From Consotaella aegiceratis (GTDB lineage Bacteria > Pseudomonadota > Alphaproteobacteria > Rhizobiales > Rhizobiaceae): DNA of 64,000 nucleotides. The notes below the pieces were generated by a model, which saw nothing but the letters and a program-made list of their open reading frames with translations, did no database searches and had not been told where the DNA came from. This document shows positions 8,822-17,059 of the stretch, one piece after another. The position numbers and the translations under genes are program-made. How positions within the stretch are numbered: the first letter of the stretch is position 1; every line of letters starts with the position of its first letter. The stretch covers positions 1 through 64,000 of the forward strand of contig NZ_JAZHFT010000012.1 of assembly GCF_036541425.1 (NCBI RefSeq), written 5' to 3'.

Positions 8822-9790
8822 ATGAAGCCTTCGACGACAGTTGTATTTGCCGCCGCGCTCATGTTGCCGGCTGCGGCCGGCGCCCAAACCCAATGGGACA
8901 TGCCGACGCCCTATCCGGAGGGCAATTTTCACACCAAGAACGACATGGCTTTCGTCGAGGCGGTGGAAGAAAAGACGGGCGGCGATCTGGTGATCACGCT
9001 GCATCCCAACAACACTCTGATCGCGCATGCCGAGATCAAGAATTCGGTGCGCGACGGCATCGTGCCGATCGGCGAGTTGCTCGTGTCGCGCCTGGAAAAC
9101 GAGAATCCGGTCTACGGCCTGGATTCGGTTCCCTTCCTGGCCACCAGCTACGACGCGGCGTGGAAGCTCTACGAGGCGCAGAAGCCAGCGCTGGAAACGG
9201 CGCTGGAAAAGGACGGCCTGAAGCTGCTCTATTCCGTCCCCTGGCCACCTCAGGGCCTTTATACCCAGAAGCCGATCAAGACGATGGCCGACCTCGATGG
9301 ACTGACCTTTCGCGCCTATAACAAGGGCACAGAGGCGATCGCCACCAAGGCGGGCATGATCCCGACCCAGATCGAGGCCTCCGACGTGCCCACCGCCTTT
9401 TCGACGGGGCGCGTCGAGGCGATGATGACCTCGCCGTCGACCGGCGTCGATTCCAAGGCCTGGGACTTCCTCAGCCATTATTACGACATGCAGGGCTGGC
9501 TGCCGCGCAACATGGTGGTGGTGAGCCAGTCGGCCTTCGACGCGCTGCCCGAAGAGCAGCAGAGCGCCGTCATGGAAGCGGCGGCCGATGCCGAGAAGGC
9601 CGGCTGGGAGGCCTCCAAGGCGGAAACCGAGCGCACGACGCAGCTCCTGAAGGACAATGGCATCGAGGTCGCGCCTCCTTCGGAGGATCTCACGGCCGGG
9701 TTCGGTAAGATCGGCGAAGAGCTTGCCGAGGAGTGGAAAGACAAGGCCGGCGCCGACGGCGAGGCCATCCTCGGCGAATTCAAGAAGTAG
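8822..9790 (+). CDS. TRAP transporter substrate-binding protein, DctP family
   Basis: Periplasmic solute receptor of 322 aa. A Sec signal peptide (MKPSTTVVFAAALMLPAAAGAQ) leads into a mature protein with family features: KNDMAFVEAVEEKTGGDL near the start, TFRAYNKGTEAIATKAGMIPTQI with the solute carboxylate-binding Arg region, and the AFSTGRVEAMMTSP segment. The chosen ATG has GGAGAG 7 bases upstream; an earlier in-frame ATG at 8774 would add residues ahead of the signal peptide. It binds a solute, probably a carboxylate, and delivers it to the membrane subunits encoded directly downstream. Together with the divergent oxoprolinase it suggests uptake of an oxoproline-like or hydantoin-like compound. 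Confidence 0.93.
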   Translation: MKPSTTVVFAAALMLPAAAGAQTQWDMPTPYPEGNFHTKNDMAFVEAVEEKTGGDLVITLHPNNTLIAHAEIKNSVRDGIVPIGELLVSRLENENPVYGLDSVPFLATSYDAAWKLYEAQKPALETALEKDGLKLLYSVPWPPQGLYTQKPIKTMADLDGLTFRAYNKGTEAIATKAGMIPTQIEASDVPTAFSTGRVEAMMTSPSTGVDSKAWDFLSHYYDMQGWLPRNMVVVSQSAFDALPEEQQSAVMEAAADAEKAGWEASKAETERTTQLLKDNGIEVAPPSEDLTAGFGKIGEELAEEWKDKAGADGEAILGEFKK

Positions 9791-9799
9791 GACCAGATC

Positions 9800-9833
9800 G
9801 GGGGCCGGGCAGCAATGTCCGGCCCCTCGCTTT
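9800..9833 (+). promoter_or_regulatory. Intercistronic hairpin between dctP and dctQ
   Basis: An 8-bp perfect GC stem (GGGGCCGG at 9801-9808, CCGGCCCC at 9819-9826) with a 10-nt loop lies ten bases after the dctP stop and is followed by TCGCTTTCC. Such a hairpin between the binding-protein gene and the permease genes usually favours more binding protein than permease, by partial termination or 3'-end protection. Confidence 0.5.
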
Positions 9834-9869
9834 CCGCCCTCCATAAGCTTCAACGTCGAGGCGCGTCTC

Positions 9870-10406
9870 ATGCGACGGTCGCTCGCCACTCTCTATAGAC
9901 TTGCGGGTCTGCTGGCCGCCGCCTGTCTTCTCGGTATCGCCAGCCTGGTCGCCCTGCAGATCGCCGGACGCCTGGTCGACTGGGCTCTCGTCGCACTCGG
10001 GCAGCGGGCGTTCGGCTTCATGATCCCGTCGCTCGCCGAGATCTGCGGCTTCCTGCTGGCGGGCGCCACCTTTCTCGCGCTCGCAGACACGCTCGCCGCC
10101 AACGTCCATATCCGCGTCGATCTCGTGGCCGAGAGGCTGCCGGCCGGCGTGCGGCGCGTCGTCGACGGGCTCGTTGCTCTTCTCGCGGCGGCGATCGCGG
10201 GCTTCGCCACCTATGCGCTCGCCCTCTACAGCCTGAAGAGCTTCGAACATGGCGACGTCTCCTACGGCATGGTGCGCGTGCCGCTCGCCCTGCCCCAGGC
10301 GGCGATGACCCTCGGGCTGCTGATCCTGACCATCGCCCTGGTCGAAGAAGCCGTTCTGGCCTTCCGTGGGCTCACCCGGCACGTCCACCAGGACAGCGCG
10401 ATCTGA
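9870..10406 (+). CDS. TRAP transporter small permease subunit, DctQ family
   Basis: A 178-aa inner-membrane protein with four hydrophobic segments (roughly 10-35, 45-72, 95-115 and 135-160), as expected for DctQ. The motif LAEICGFLLAGATFLALADTL followed by HIRVDL matches the DctQ pattern in which an acidic residue precedes a conserved HVRVD-type element. The start is the ATG with a weak CGAGG upstream; the frame is open further left but that part reads as a shadow of dctP. Its stop overlaps the next start by one base (TGATG), indicating translational coupling to the large subunit. Confidence 0.9.
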   Translation: MRRSLATLYRLAGLLAAACLLGIASLVALQIAGRLVDWALVALGQRAFGFMIPSLAEICGFLLAGATFLALADTLAANVHIRVDLVAERLPAGVRRVVDGLVALLAAAIAGFATYALALYSLKSFEHGDVSYGMVRVPLALPQAAMTLGLLILTIALVEEAVLAFRGLTRHVHQDSAI

Positions 10407-11707
10407 TGAGCCTTCTGTCGATTTCCCTGCTTCTGATCGTGGTGCTGTTCGGCTCTCTGGCGGCCGGGCTTTGGGTGGCGCTCGCGCTCACGCTGACGGC
10501 GCTTGCCGCCCTGTTGACGCGGCCCGCCCTGCCCGATGCCCAGATCATCGCCAACTCGTTCTGGTCAGCTTCGATCTCCTGGGATCTGACGGCGCTGCCG
10601 ATGTTCGTCTGGATGGGCGAGATCCTGTTCCGCTCGCGCATTTCGGAAGACATGTTCGCCGGCCTCGCGCCGCTGATGCGGCGTCTTCCCGGGCGCCTGA
10701 TCCACGTCAACGTCGTTGGCTGCGCGGTCTTTGCCGCCGTCTCCGGGTCCTCGGCCGCCACCACCCAGACCATCGGCAAGATCTCGCTGCCGGAGCTCAA
10801 GGCGCGCGGCTACGACGACACGATCGCCATCGGCTCGCTCGCGGGCTCCGGAACGCTGGGACTGCTGATCCCGCCGTCGATCATCCTCATCGTCTACGGC
10901 GCCGCCGTCGACGAATCGATCGCCCGGCTGTTCATCGCCGGCATTCTGCCGGGCATCCTGCTCGCCGCCCTGTTCATGAGTTATGTCTGCATCGCCTCGC
11001 TCTTGCGGCCAAGCCTCATGCCGCAGACGCCCGATCAGTTCGGCGACAGCCGGTTCGCGGCCTTCACCCGCATCCTGCCGACCATCCTTCTGATCGGCGG
11101 CGTCATCGGCTCGATCTATGGCGGCCTCGCCTCGCCGACGGAGGCCGCCGTCATCGGCGTCGTGCTGTCGCTCCTCATCGCCCGCCTCCAGGGCGGGCTG
11201 TCCCTGGTCGACTTCAAGGACGGGCTTCTGGCGGCGACACGATCGTCCTGCATGATCGCCTTCATCCTGGCGGGCGCGGCCGTCGTCACCACCGGCATGG
11301 GGTTCACCGGCCTGCCGCGCAATCTGGCGCTTTGGATCGGCTCGCTCGGCCTGTCGCCGATGAGCCTTTTGGCCGTGCTGACCCTCTTCTTCGTCGTGCT
11401 CGGTTGCTTTCTCGACGGCATCTCCATGGTGGTCCTCACCACATCGGTAATCATGCCGCTGGTCGAACAGGCCGGCTTCGACCAGCTGTGGTTCGGCATC
11501 TATCTCGTCATCGTCGTCGAGATGGCGCAGATCACACCGCCGGTGGGCTTCAACCTCTTCGTCATCCAAGGGCTGACCGGGCAGAACATCTTCCGGATCG
11601 CGCGCGCCACGGCGCCCTTCTTCTGCCTGCTGCTGGTGATGATCGTCCTGCTTGCGCTTTTCCCCGGTCTCGCGCTTTACCTGCCGAAGACCATGTTTGC
11701 AGGATAG
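10406..11707 (+). CDS. TRAP transporter large permease subunit, DctM family
   Basis: A 433-aa polytopic membrane protein with about 12 hydrophobic segments. Characteristic motifs are FVWMGEILFRS, GCAVFAAVSGSSAATTQTIG, GTLGLLIPPSIILIVYG, ASPTEAAVIGVVLSL, GCFLDGISMVVLTTSVIMPL and MAQITPPVGFNLFVIQG. It is the sodium-driven transport channel of the TRAP system and works with DctP and DctQ. The gene closes the dctPQM transcription unit; about 105 bases follow before the MarR-type regulator on the same strand. Confidence 0.95.
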   Translation: MSLLSISLLLIVVLFGSLAAGLWVALALTLTALAALLTRPALPDAQIIANSFWSASISWDLTALPMFVWMGEILFRSRISEDMFAGLAPLMRRLPGRLIHVNVVGCAVFAAVSGSSAATTQTIGKISLPELKARGYDDTIAIGSLAGSGTLGLLIPPSIILIVYGAAVDESIARLFIAGILPGILLAALFMSYVCIASLLRPSLMPQTPDQFGDSRFAAFTRILPTILLIGGVIGSIYGGLASPTEAAVIGVVLSLLIARLQGGLSLVDFKDGLLAATRSSCMIAFILAGAAVVTTGMGFTGLPRNLALWIGSLGLSPMSLLAVLTLFFVVLGCFLDGISMVVLTTSVIMPLVEQAGFDQLWFGIYLVIVVEMAQITPPVGFNLFVIQGLTGQNIFRIARATAPFFCLLLVMIVLLALFPGLALYLPKTMFAG

Positions 11708-11813
11708 GCCCGCAGGCTCTAGAGCGTCGGGGCGAACGATTTCGCGGCAATGCAGCGATAGAGCGACGTGTGAGACGATAGAATCATACGCGCTCCGAAC
11801 GAGGAGGCTCGCG

Positions 11814-12362
11814 ATGAGCAAGGCTCAGCGCGTTTCGAAACAGGACGACGACAAGCCGAAGATCGGGCCGATCGTCTCCTCCGCCCATCTGGCGGACGGA
11901 GCTTTTCCCGAGCTCTCGGAGGTCGAGTTCGGCATGATCCTGTCACAGCACGCCTTCGAGCGCTGGATGGTGCGCTGCATGACGGCGGCGGGCTATCCGG
12001 GGCTGACGGCGACCGAGATCCTGGTGTTGCACAGCGTCACCCATCGCGGCCGGCCCAAGCGCCTGGCCGACATCTGTCTGGTGCTCGGGATCGAGGATAC
12101 CCATCTGGCCTCCTATGCGATCAAGAAGCTGGAGGCGCGCAAGCTGGTGTCGCGCCGCAAGGCCGGTAAGGAGCGCCTGATCGAGATCACCGACGAGGGC
12201 GAATCGGCCTGCCGGCGCTATCGCGAGCTGCGCGAGGCGGTGCTGGTCGGCGACGTGAAGGAGATCGGCCTGTCACCCGAAGCCCTGTCCAATCTCGCCG
12301 CGCTGTTGCGCGTGCTCTCCGGCCACTACGATCAGGCTGCGCGAACGGCCGCGAGCCTTTAG
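11814..12362 (+). CDS. MarR-family winged-helix transcriptional regulator
   Basis: A 182-aa cytoplasmic DNA-binding protein. The core (about 50-150) carries GLTATEILVLHSVTHRG, then a helix-turn-helix around RLADICLVLGIEDTHLASYAIKKLEARKLVSRRK and the wing segment AGKERLIEITDEG. GAGGAGG lies a few bases ahead of the ATG. It lies just downstream of dctPQM on the same strand, so it is the obvious candidate regulator of the transporter and the divergent oxoprolinase. Ligand and operator are not known; the inverted repeat at 8755-8768 is a possible target. The N-terminal 40 residues are an extension rich in charged residues. Confidence 0.85.
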   Translation: MSKAQRVSKQDDDKPKIGPIVSSAHLADGAFPELSEVEFGMILSQHAFERWMVRCMTAAGYPGLTATEILVLHSVTHRGRPKRLADICLVLGIEDTHLASYAIKKLEARKLVSRRKAGKERLIEITDEGESACRRYRELREAVLVGDVKEIGLSPEALSNLAALLRVLSGHYDQAARTAASL

Positions 12363-12542
12363 AGTATCCGTCCTGATCGACCGGGTTTTGGCGTCCATTT
12401 TCTGCCAGCTTCGATGAAAGCGTTGGCGAGGCCGATCGGCTTCAATGCTTGAGGCGATCGGTTCCAGGCTTTATGGCTGACGCCGATGGCGGTCCGGCCC
12501 GGCCGCCCGTTCCCGATACCCAACGCCATTTCAGGACACGCA

Positions 12543-13448
12543 ATGACCGAGGCAAGGCGCATCGACGGCAAGGCAGTGGCGGCTGAGGTCGTGGCGCGCG
12601 TCAAGGAGGAAGCCGCCCGGCTGAAAGCCGAGGCTGGCGTCACGCCCGGGCTTGCGGTGGTGCTCGTGGGCGAGGATCCGGCGAGCCAGGTCTATGTGGC
12701 CAACAAGGGCAGGATGGCCGAGGCATGCGGCTTTCATTCCGTCACGCAACGCCTGCCGGCGGAGACCAGCGAAGCGGACCTCCTGGCGCTGCTGGCCGAT
12801 CTCAACGCCGACCCGGCGATCCACGGCATTCTCCAGCAGCTGCCGCTACCGGCGCATCTCGAGGCCCGCCGCGTGATCCAGGCGATCGATCCGGACAAGG
12901 ACGTCGACGGGCTCAACCTGATCAATGCCGGACGGCTTGCCGCCGGCGCGCTGGACGAGGCCTTCATCCCCTGCACCCCGGCCGGCTGTATGGTGCTCGT
13001 GCGCAGGGAATTCGGCGCCGACCTGTCCGGCAAGAGCGCTGTCGTCGTCGGCCGCTCCAACCTCGTCGGCAAGCCGATGGCCCAGCTTCTGCTGGCCGCC
13101 AACGCTACCGTGACGACAGCCCATTCCAGAACGTCCGATCTGCCGGCGGTCTGCCGCAACGCCGACCTGCTCGTTGCCGCCGTCGGCCGCCCCGGGATGA
13201 TCAAGGGCGACTGGATCAAGGACGGCGCCGTGGTGATCGACGTCGGCATCAACCGGGTGCCGGCGCCCGAAAAGGGCGAAGGCAAGACGCGCCTCGTCGG
13301 TGACGTCGCCTATGACGAGGCAGTGCAACGGGCCGCGGCGGTCACGCCGGTGCCGGGCGGCGTTGGGCCGATGACCATCGCCATGCTGATGGCGAATACG
13401 GTCGTCGCCGCCTGCCGCGCGGCAGGACGATCGGCCCCGAAGTTCTAG
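12543..13448 (+). CDS. folD: Methylenetetrahydrofolate dehydrogenase/cyclohydrolase
   Basis: A 301-aa bifunctional folate enzyme that interconverts 5,10-methylene-THF and 10-formyl-THF with NADP, supplying one-carbon units. The sequence shows the catalytic YVANKGRMAEACG (Tyr and Lys), the QLPLPAHL and DPDKDVDGL motifs, the Rossmann-type GRSNLVGKPMAQLL and the C-terminal PVPGGVGPMTIAMLMANT. The start ATG follows a CAGGACACGCA stretch; an upstream in-frame ATG at 12486 would add 19 unusual residues. The gene stands alone between the regulator gene and the convergent grpE. Confidence 0.97.
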   Translation: MTEARRIDGKAVAAEVVARVKEEAARLKAEAGVTPGLAVVLVGEDPASQVYVANKGRMAEACGFHSVTQRLPAETSEADLLALLADLNADPAIHGILQQLPLPAHLEARRVIQAIDPDKDVDGLNLINAGRLAAGALDEAFIPCTPAGCMVLVRREFGADLSGKSAVVVGRSNLVGKPMAQLLLAANATVTTAHSRTSDLPAVCRNADLLVAAVGRPGMIKGDWIKDGAVVIDVGINRVPAPEKGEGKTRLVGDVAYDEAVQRAAAVTPVPGGVGPMTIAMLMANTVVAACRAAGRSAPKF

Positions 13449-13545
13449 GCGGATCCCGTTACGAAAGGTGGTCGCCGCGACGTCTGCGAAAGCTGTCTCC
13501 GGCTCTCTTTTGTCGCGGCTCACACCTTACCCTCTTCGCAAACAC

Positions 13546-13579
13546 AAAAAAGCCCGGCGGCATCACTGTGCCACCGGGC
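13546..13579 (-). terminator. Rho-independent terminator of grpE, facing folD
   Basis: Read on the minus strand, GCCCGGTGG and CCGCCGGGC form a 9-bp stem (one U-G wobble) over a 10-nt loop and are followed at once by TTTTTT. It lies 35 bases past the grpE stop. On the plus strand the same hairpin follows folD and precedes CTTCTCGTTGTT, so it may act on both genes. Confidence 0.8.
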
Positions 13580-13614
13580 CTTCTCGTTGTTCGATCGACC
13601 GGAGAGGATCCCGC

Positions 13615-14310
13615 TCAGGCCGCTCCGGTTTCGCCGTCATTGCCGTTCGCGGGCTCGGCCGCCGCGCTGGGCTTGGGCTCGGCGGACTGCTTGGGTCCAC
13701 CGCGCGATACCCCGACCATGGCCGGCCGGAGGACGCGATCGCCGATCGAATAGCCGGCCTGGACCACCTGCACCACCGTGCCGTTCGGCACCTCGGTGTT
13801 CGGGATTTCAAACATCGCCTGATGGAAATTCGGGTCGAAGCGCTGGCCTTCCGGCTCGAGCTTCTTGACGCCGTGCTTTTCCATGGTCGCGAGCAGGCTG
13901 CGCTCGGTCATCTCGACGCCTTCCAGCAGCGAAGTAAGACCGGTGTCGCCGCTCTCGCTCGCCTCGGCCGGAACCGCCTCGATGGCGCGCCGCAGATTGT
14001 CGGCCACCTGCAGCATGTCGCGGGCGAAGGCCGCCACCGCATATTGGCGTGCGTCGTGAATCTCACGCGCCGTGCGGCGACGCAGATTCTCCATTTCTGC
14101 GGCAAGGCGCAGCATCCGGTCCTTGACGTCGGCGTTTTCCGCTTCGAGCGTGGCGATGCGCTCGGCGTCGGCATTGGCCGAGGTCTCCTGGTCGCTCCAA
14201 CCGCTGGCTTTGGCGCCTGCCGACTCCACGGTGGCGTCAGCGTCGACGGTCGCGGCGGCCTCCGGGGCCTCGACCTCGGTTTCAGGGCTCTTGTTGATGT
14301 CGCTCGTCAT
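13615..14310 (-). CDS. grpE: Nucleotide exchange factor GrpE
   Basis: A 231-aa co-chaperone that releases ADP from DnaK. A charged, Ala/Glu-rich N-terminal tail (1-48) leads into the long dimerising helix (about 50-120, ERIATLEAENADVKDRMLRL, EMENLRRRTAREI), then the beta domain with GVKKLEPEGQRFDPNFHQAM and NGTVVQVVQAGYSIGDRVLRPAMVGVS. A low-complexity Ala/Pro tail ends the protein, as in other alphaproteobacteria. It lies downstream of hrcA on the same strand, the usual heat-shock pairing. Confidence 0.96.
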   Translation of the reverse strand: MTSDINKSPETEVEAPEAAATVDADATVESAGAKASGWSDQETSANADAERIATLEAENADVKDRMLRLAAEMENLRRRTAREIHDARQYAVAAFARDMLQVADNLRRAIEAVPAEASESGDTGLTSLLEGVEMTERSLLATMEKHGVKKLEPEGQRFDPNFHQAMFEIPNTEVPNGTVVQVVQAGYSIGDRVLRPAMVGVSRGGPKQSAEPKPSAAAEPANGNDGETGAA

Positions 14311-14418
14311 GCTGCGGTTCGTCCCGTCTCGTTATTGGTCAGCCGATTCTGGGATAGCGGCCCGATGGCCGGCTTCATGGCTTTTCGTTGCGGGATATCG
14401 ATGGTCGGAACACGAAAA

Positions 14419-15531
14419 TCAAGGCCGCGTCGATGCCGCACCGGGAACCAGAAGCCGCGAAACGAGCCGGGCGGTATAGTCCACCATCGGCACGATGCGC
14501 CGATAATTGAGACGCGTCGGCCCGATCACCCCGACCGCGCCGATCACCCGCTCGGTCTCGTCGCGATAGGGCGCCACCACCAGCGACGAACCGGACAGCG
14601 AGAACAGCTTGTTTTCCGAGCCGATGAAGATGCGCACGCCGGACCCCGTCTCGGCCAGTTCCAGAAGCTCGATGATGCCGCTCTTGGTTTCCAGGTCGTC
14701 GAACAGAAGCCGCAGGCGGTCGAGGTCCTCGCTCGCCGTGACGCTTTCCAGAAGATTGGCGCGACCGCGCACGATGAGGCGCGGCGGCTGGCCCTGCGCC
14801 GCGCCGGACCAGACGGCCAGACCCTGCTCGACGAGCCCGCGCGACAGCAGGTCGAGTTCGCCCTCGATCGCGGTCTTGAGCGCCTGGACCTTGTCGCGCG
14901 CTTCGCCCAGCGTGCTGTCGACCACGTGGGCGTTGAGGAAATTGGCGGCCTCGACGAGTTGCGATGCCGTCACCCCGGCCGGCAGGTCGATCACCCGGTT
15001 TTCCACGTCGCCGTTCGAGCCGACCAGCACGGCCAGCGCCTTGGTCGGCTCCAGGCGGATGAATTCCACATGCTTCAGGCGAAGATCGGATTTCGACGTG
15101 AGCACCAGACCGGCACCGCGCGACAGCCCTGAGAGCAGCTGGCTCGCCTCGGTCAGCAGGGCCTCGACGCTGCGCGTTTCGCCGATCGTCTGGACCTTGT
15201 CCTGGATCGCCTCGCGTTCCTGCTGCGGCAGGTCGCCAACCTCCAGGAAGGCATCGACGAAGAAGCGCAGGCCCAGCTCCGTCGGGACGCGGCCGGCCGA
15301 GACATGCGGCGAATAGATCAGCCCGAGCGTTTCCAGATCACTCATCACGTTGCGCACGGAGGCCGGCGACAAGGTGGTCGACAGAAGCCGCGACAGCGAG
15401 CGCGAACCCACTGGCTCGCCCAGCTCCAGATAGCTCTCGACGATGAGGCGGAATATCTCTCGCGACCGCTCATCCAGCGGTCCCGACAGGTCCGCGATCG
15501 GCCGTCTCAACTCGTTCATCCGCAACGACAT
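14419..15531 (-). CDS. hrcA: Heat-inducible transcription repressor HrcA
   Basis: A 370-aa repressor of class I heat-shock genes, which it controls through CIRCE elements. The N-terminal winged helix reads ERSREIFRLIVESYLELGEPVGSRSLSRLL and LSPASVRNVMSDLETLGL, followed by SPHVSAGRVPTELGLRFFVD, and the C-terminal effector domain ends with RLNYRRIVPMVDYTARLVSRLL. The ATG chosen has CAGG directly upstream; a second ATG four codons later is possible. The open frame continues upstream, but those residues do not look like HrcA. It lies head-to-head with rph. I saw no CIRCE inverted repeat in the gap. Confidence 0.93.
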   Translation of the reverse strand: MSLRMNELRRPIADLSGPLDERSREIFRLIVESYLELGEPVGSRSLSRLLSTTLSPASVRNVMSDLETLGLIYSPHVSAGRVPTELGLRFFVDAFLEVGDLPQQEREAIQDKVQTIGETRSVEALLTEASQLLSGLSRGAGLVLTSKSDLRLKHVEFIRLEPTKALAVLVGSNGDVENRVIDLPAGVTASQLVEAANFLNAHVVDSTLGEARDKVQALKTAIEGELDLLSRGLVEQGLAVWSGAAQGQPPRLIVRGRANLLESVTASEDLDRLRLLFDDLETKSGIIELLELAETGSGVRIFIGSENKLFSLSGSSLVVAPYRDETERVIGAVGVIGPTRLNYRRIVPMVDYTARLVSRLLVPGAASTRP

Positions 15532-15689
15532 CCTGACATGAGGACCTGAATATACGAATTGATCGCGGCCGCGCCAAGAGATGTGGCAGGGTGCGGTTTG
15601 CGACGCCGTCGCGTTGCGGTAAAAGCCGGCCACGATTCGCCGGCCGACCTGCGCGGCCCAGCACCCCTTATCGGAGATTCTGCCCGCTC

Positions 15690-16406
15690 ATGCGACCGAC
15701 CAAACGCGCCAACGACCAGATGCGCCCCGTCAGCCTGGAGCGCGGCGTCTCGCGCCATGCCGAAGGCTCCTGCCTCGTCAAGTTCGGCGACACGCATGTG
15801 CTGTGCATGGCCAGTCTCGAGGAAAAGGTTCCCGGCTGGCTGCGCAATTCGGGCCGCGGCTGGGTCACGGCGGAATACGGCATGCTGCCCCGCGCCACCG
15901 GCGACCGCATGCGCCGCGAAGCAAGCGCCGGCAAGCAGTCCGGCCGCACCCAGGAGATCCAGCGCTTGATCGGCCGCTCCCTGCGCGCCGTTGTCGATCT
16001 CGAAGCGCTGGGCGAACGCCAGATCACCGTCGACTGCGATGTCATCCAGGCCGACGGCGGCACGCGCACCGCCTCGATCACCGGCGCCTGGGTGGCGCTC
16101 AACGATTGCCTGGCCTGGATGGAAAGCCGCGCCATGATCCAGCGTGCGAAGGTGCTGAAGGATCATGTCGCCGCGATCTCCTGCGGCATCCATGGCGGAT
16201 CGGCGGTCCTCGACCTGGACTACCTGGAGGATTCCGCCGCCGGCACCGACGCCAACTTCGTCATGACCGGCTCGGGCGGCATCGTCGAAATTCAGGGCAC
16301 CGCCGAGGGTGCGCCCTTCAGCGAGGAGGAATTTCTGCAGCTGATGGCGCTCGCGCGCGGCGGCATCAACCGTCTGGTGGAGATGCAGAAGATGGCGGTG
16401 GCTTGA
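15690..16406 (+). CDS. rph: Ribonuclease PH
   Basis: A 238-aa phosphorolytic 3'-5' exoribonuclease that trims tRNA 3' ends. Family motifs include MRPTKRANDQMRPVSLERG at the N-terminus, SCLVKFGDTHVLC, GWVTAEYGMLPRAT, the RTQEIQRLIGRSLRAVVD segment and TVDCDVIQADGGTRTASITGA. It starts a tight co-directional run with rdgB (5 bp gap) and hemW (4-bp overlap), and is divergent from hrcA. Confidence 0.97.
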   Translation: MRPTKRANDQMRPVSLERGVSRHAEGSCLVKFGDTHVLCMASLEEKVPGWLRNSGRGWVTAEYGMLPRATGDRMRREASAGKQSGRTQEIQRLIGRSLRAVVDLEALGERQITVDCDVIQADGGTRTASITGAWVALNDCLAWMESRAMIQRAKVLKDHVAAISCGIHGGSAVLDLDYLEDSAAGTDANFVMTGSGGIVEIQGTAEGAPFSEEEFLQLMALARGGINRLVEMQKMAVA

Positions 16407-16411
16407 GCGTC

Positions 16412-17059
16412 ATGGCAGCAAGGCTCGACCGCCACGACGGACCGCTGCTGGTCGCCAGCCACAACGAAGGCAAGGTGCGCGAATTCCGCGAGCTGCTGGC
16501 GCCCTTCGGTTTCGTCGTCACCTCGGCGGCCGAACGCGATCTGCCGGAGCCGGAAGAAACCGGCACGACCTTCGAGGAAAACGCCCGGCTGAAGGCGGTG
16601 GCCGCGGCGACGGCGTCCGGCCTGCCGGCGCTCTCCGACGATTCGGGCCTGTGCGTCGACGCGCTCGACGGCGCGCCCGGCATTTATTCGGCGCGCTGGG
16701 CCGGCGGCGGCCGCGATTTCGCGATGGCCATGCGCAACATCGAGGAAAAGCTGCAGGCGGCCGGTGCGACCACGCCCGACAAGCGCGGCGCCCGCTTCGT
16801 CGCCGTGCTGTGCCTCGCCTGGCCCGACGGGGCCACCCAGGAGTTTCGCGGCGAGGTCGAGGGCATGATCGTCTGGCCGCCGCGCGGCGAGCTCGGCTTC
16901 GGCTACGATCCGGTGTTTCTGCCGAATGGCTTCGACAAGACCTTCGGCGAGATGGAATCTTCGGCCAAGCATGGCTGGTCTCCGGGCCAGAGCGAGGCCC
17001 TGTCGCATCGCGCCCGCGCCTTCCGGCTGTTCGCCGAAGGCCTGCTCACCGTACCATGA
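16412..17059 (+). CDS. rdgB: Non-canonical purine NTP pyrophosphatase, RdgB/HAM1 family
   Basis: A 215-aa enzyme that hydrolyses dITP, ITP and XTP to monophosphates and so cleans the nucleotide pool. Motifs: the SHNEGKVREFRELL nucleotide-binding start, TGTTFEENARLKA, LSDDSGLCVDALDGAPGIYSARW (metal-binding Asp pair) and GFGYDPVFLPNG. The start ATG follows five bases after the rph stop, and its own stop overlaps the hemW start (ATGA), so the three genes are probably translated together. Confidence 0.96.
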   Translation: MAARLDRHDGPLLVASHNEGKVREFRELLAPFGFVVTSAAERDLPEPEETGTTFEENARLKAVAAATASGLPALSDDSGLCVDALDGAPGIYSARWAGGGRDFAMAMRNIEEKLQAAGATTPDKRGARFVAVLCLAWPDGATQEFRGEVEGMIVWPPRGELGFGYDPVFLPNGFDKTFGEMESSAKHGWSPGQSEALSHRARAFRLFAEGLLTVP

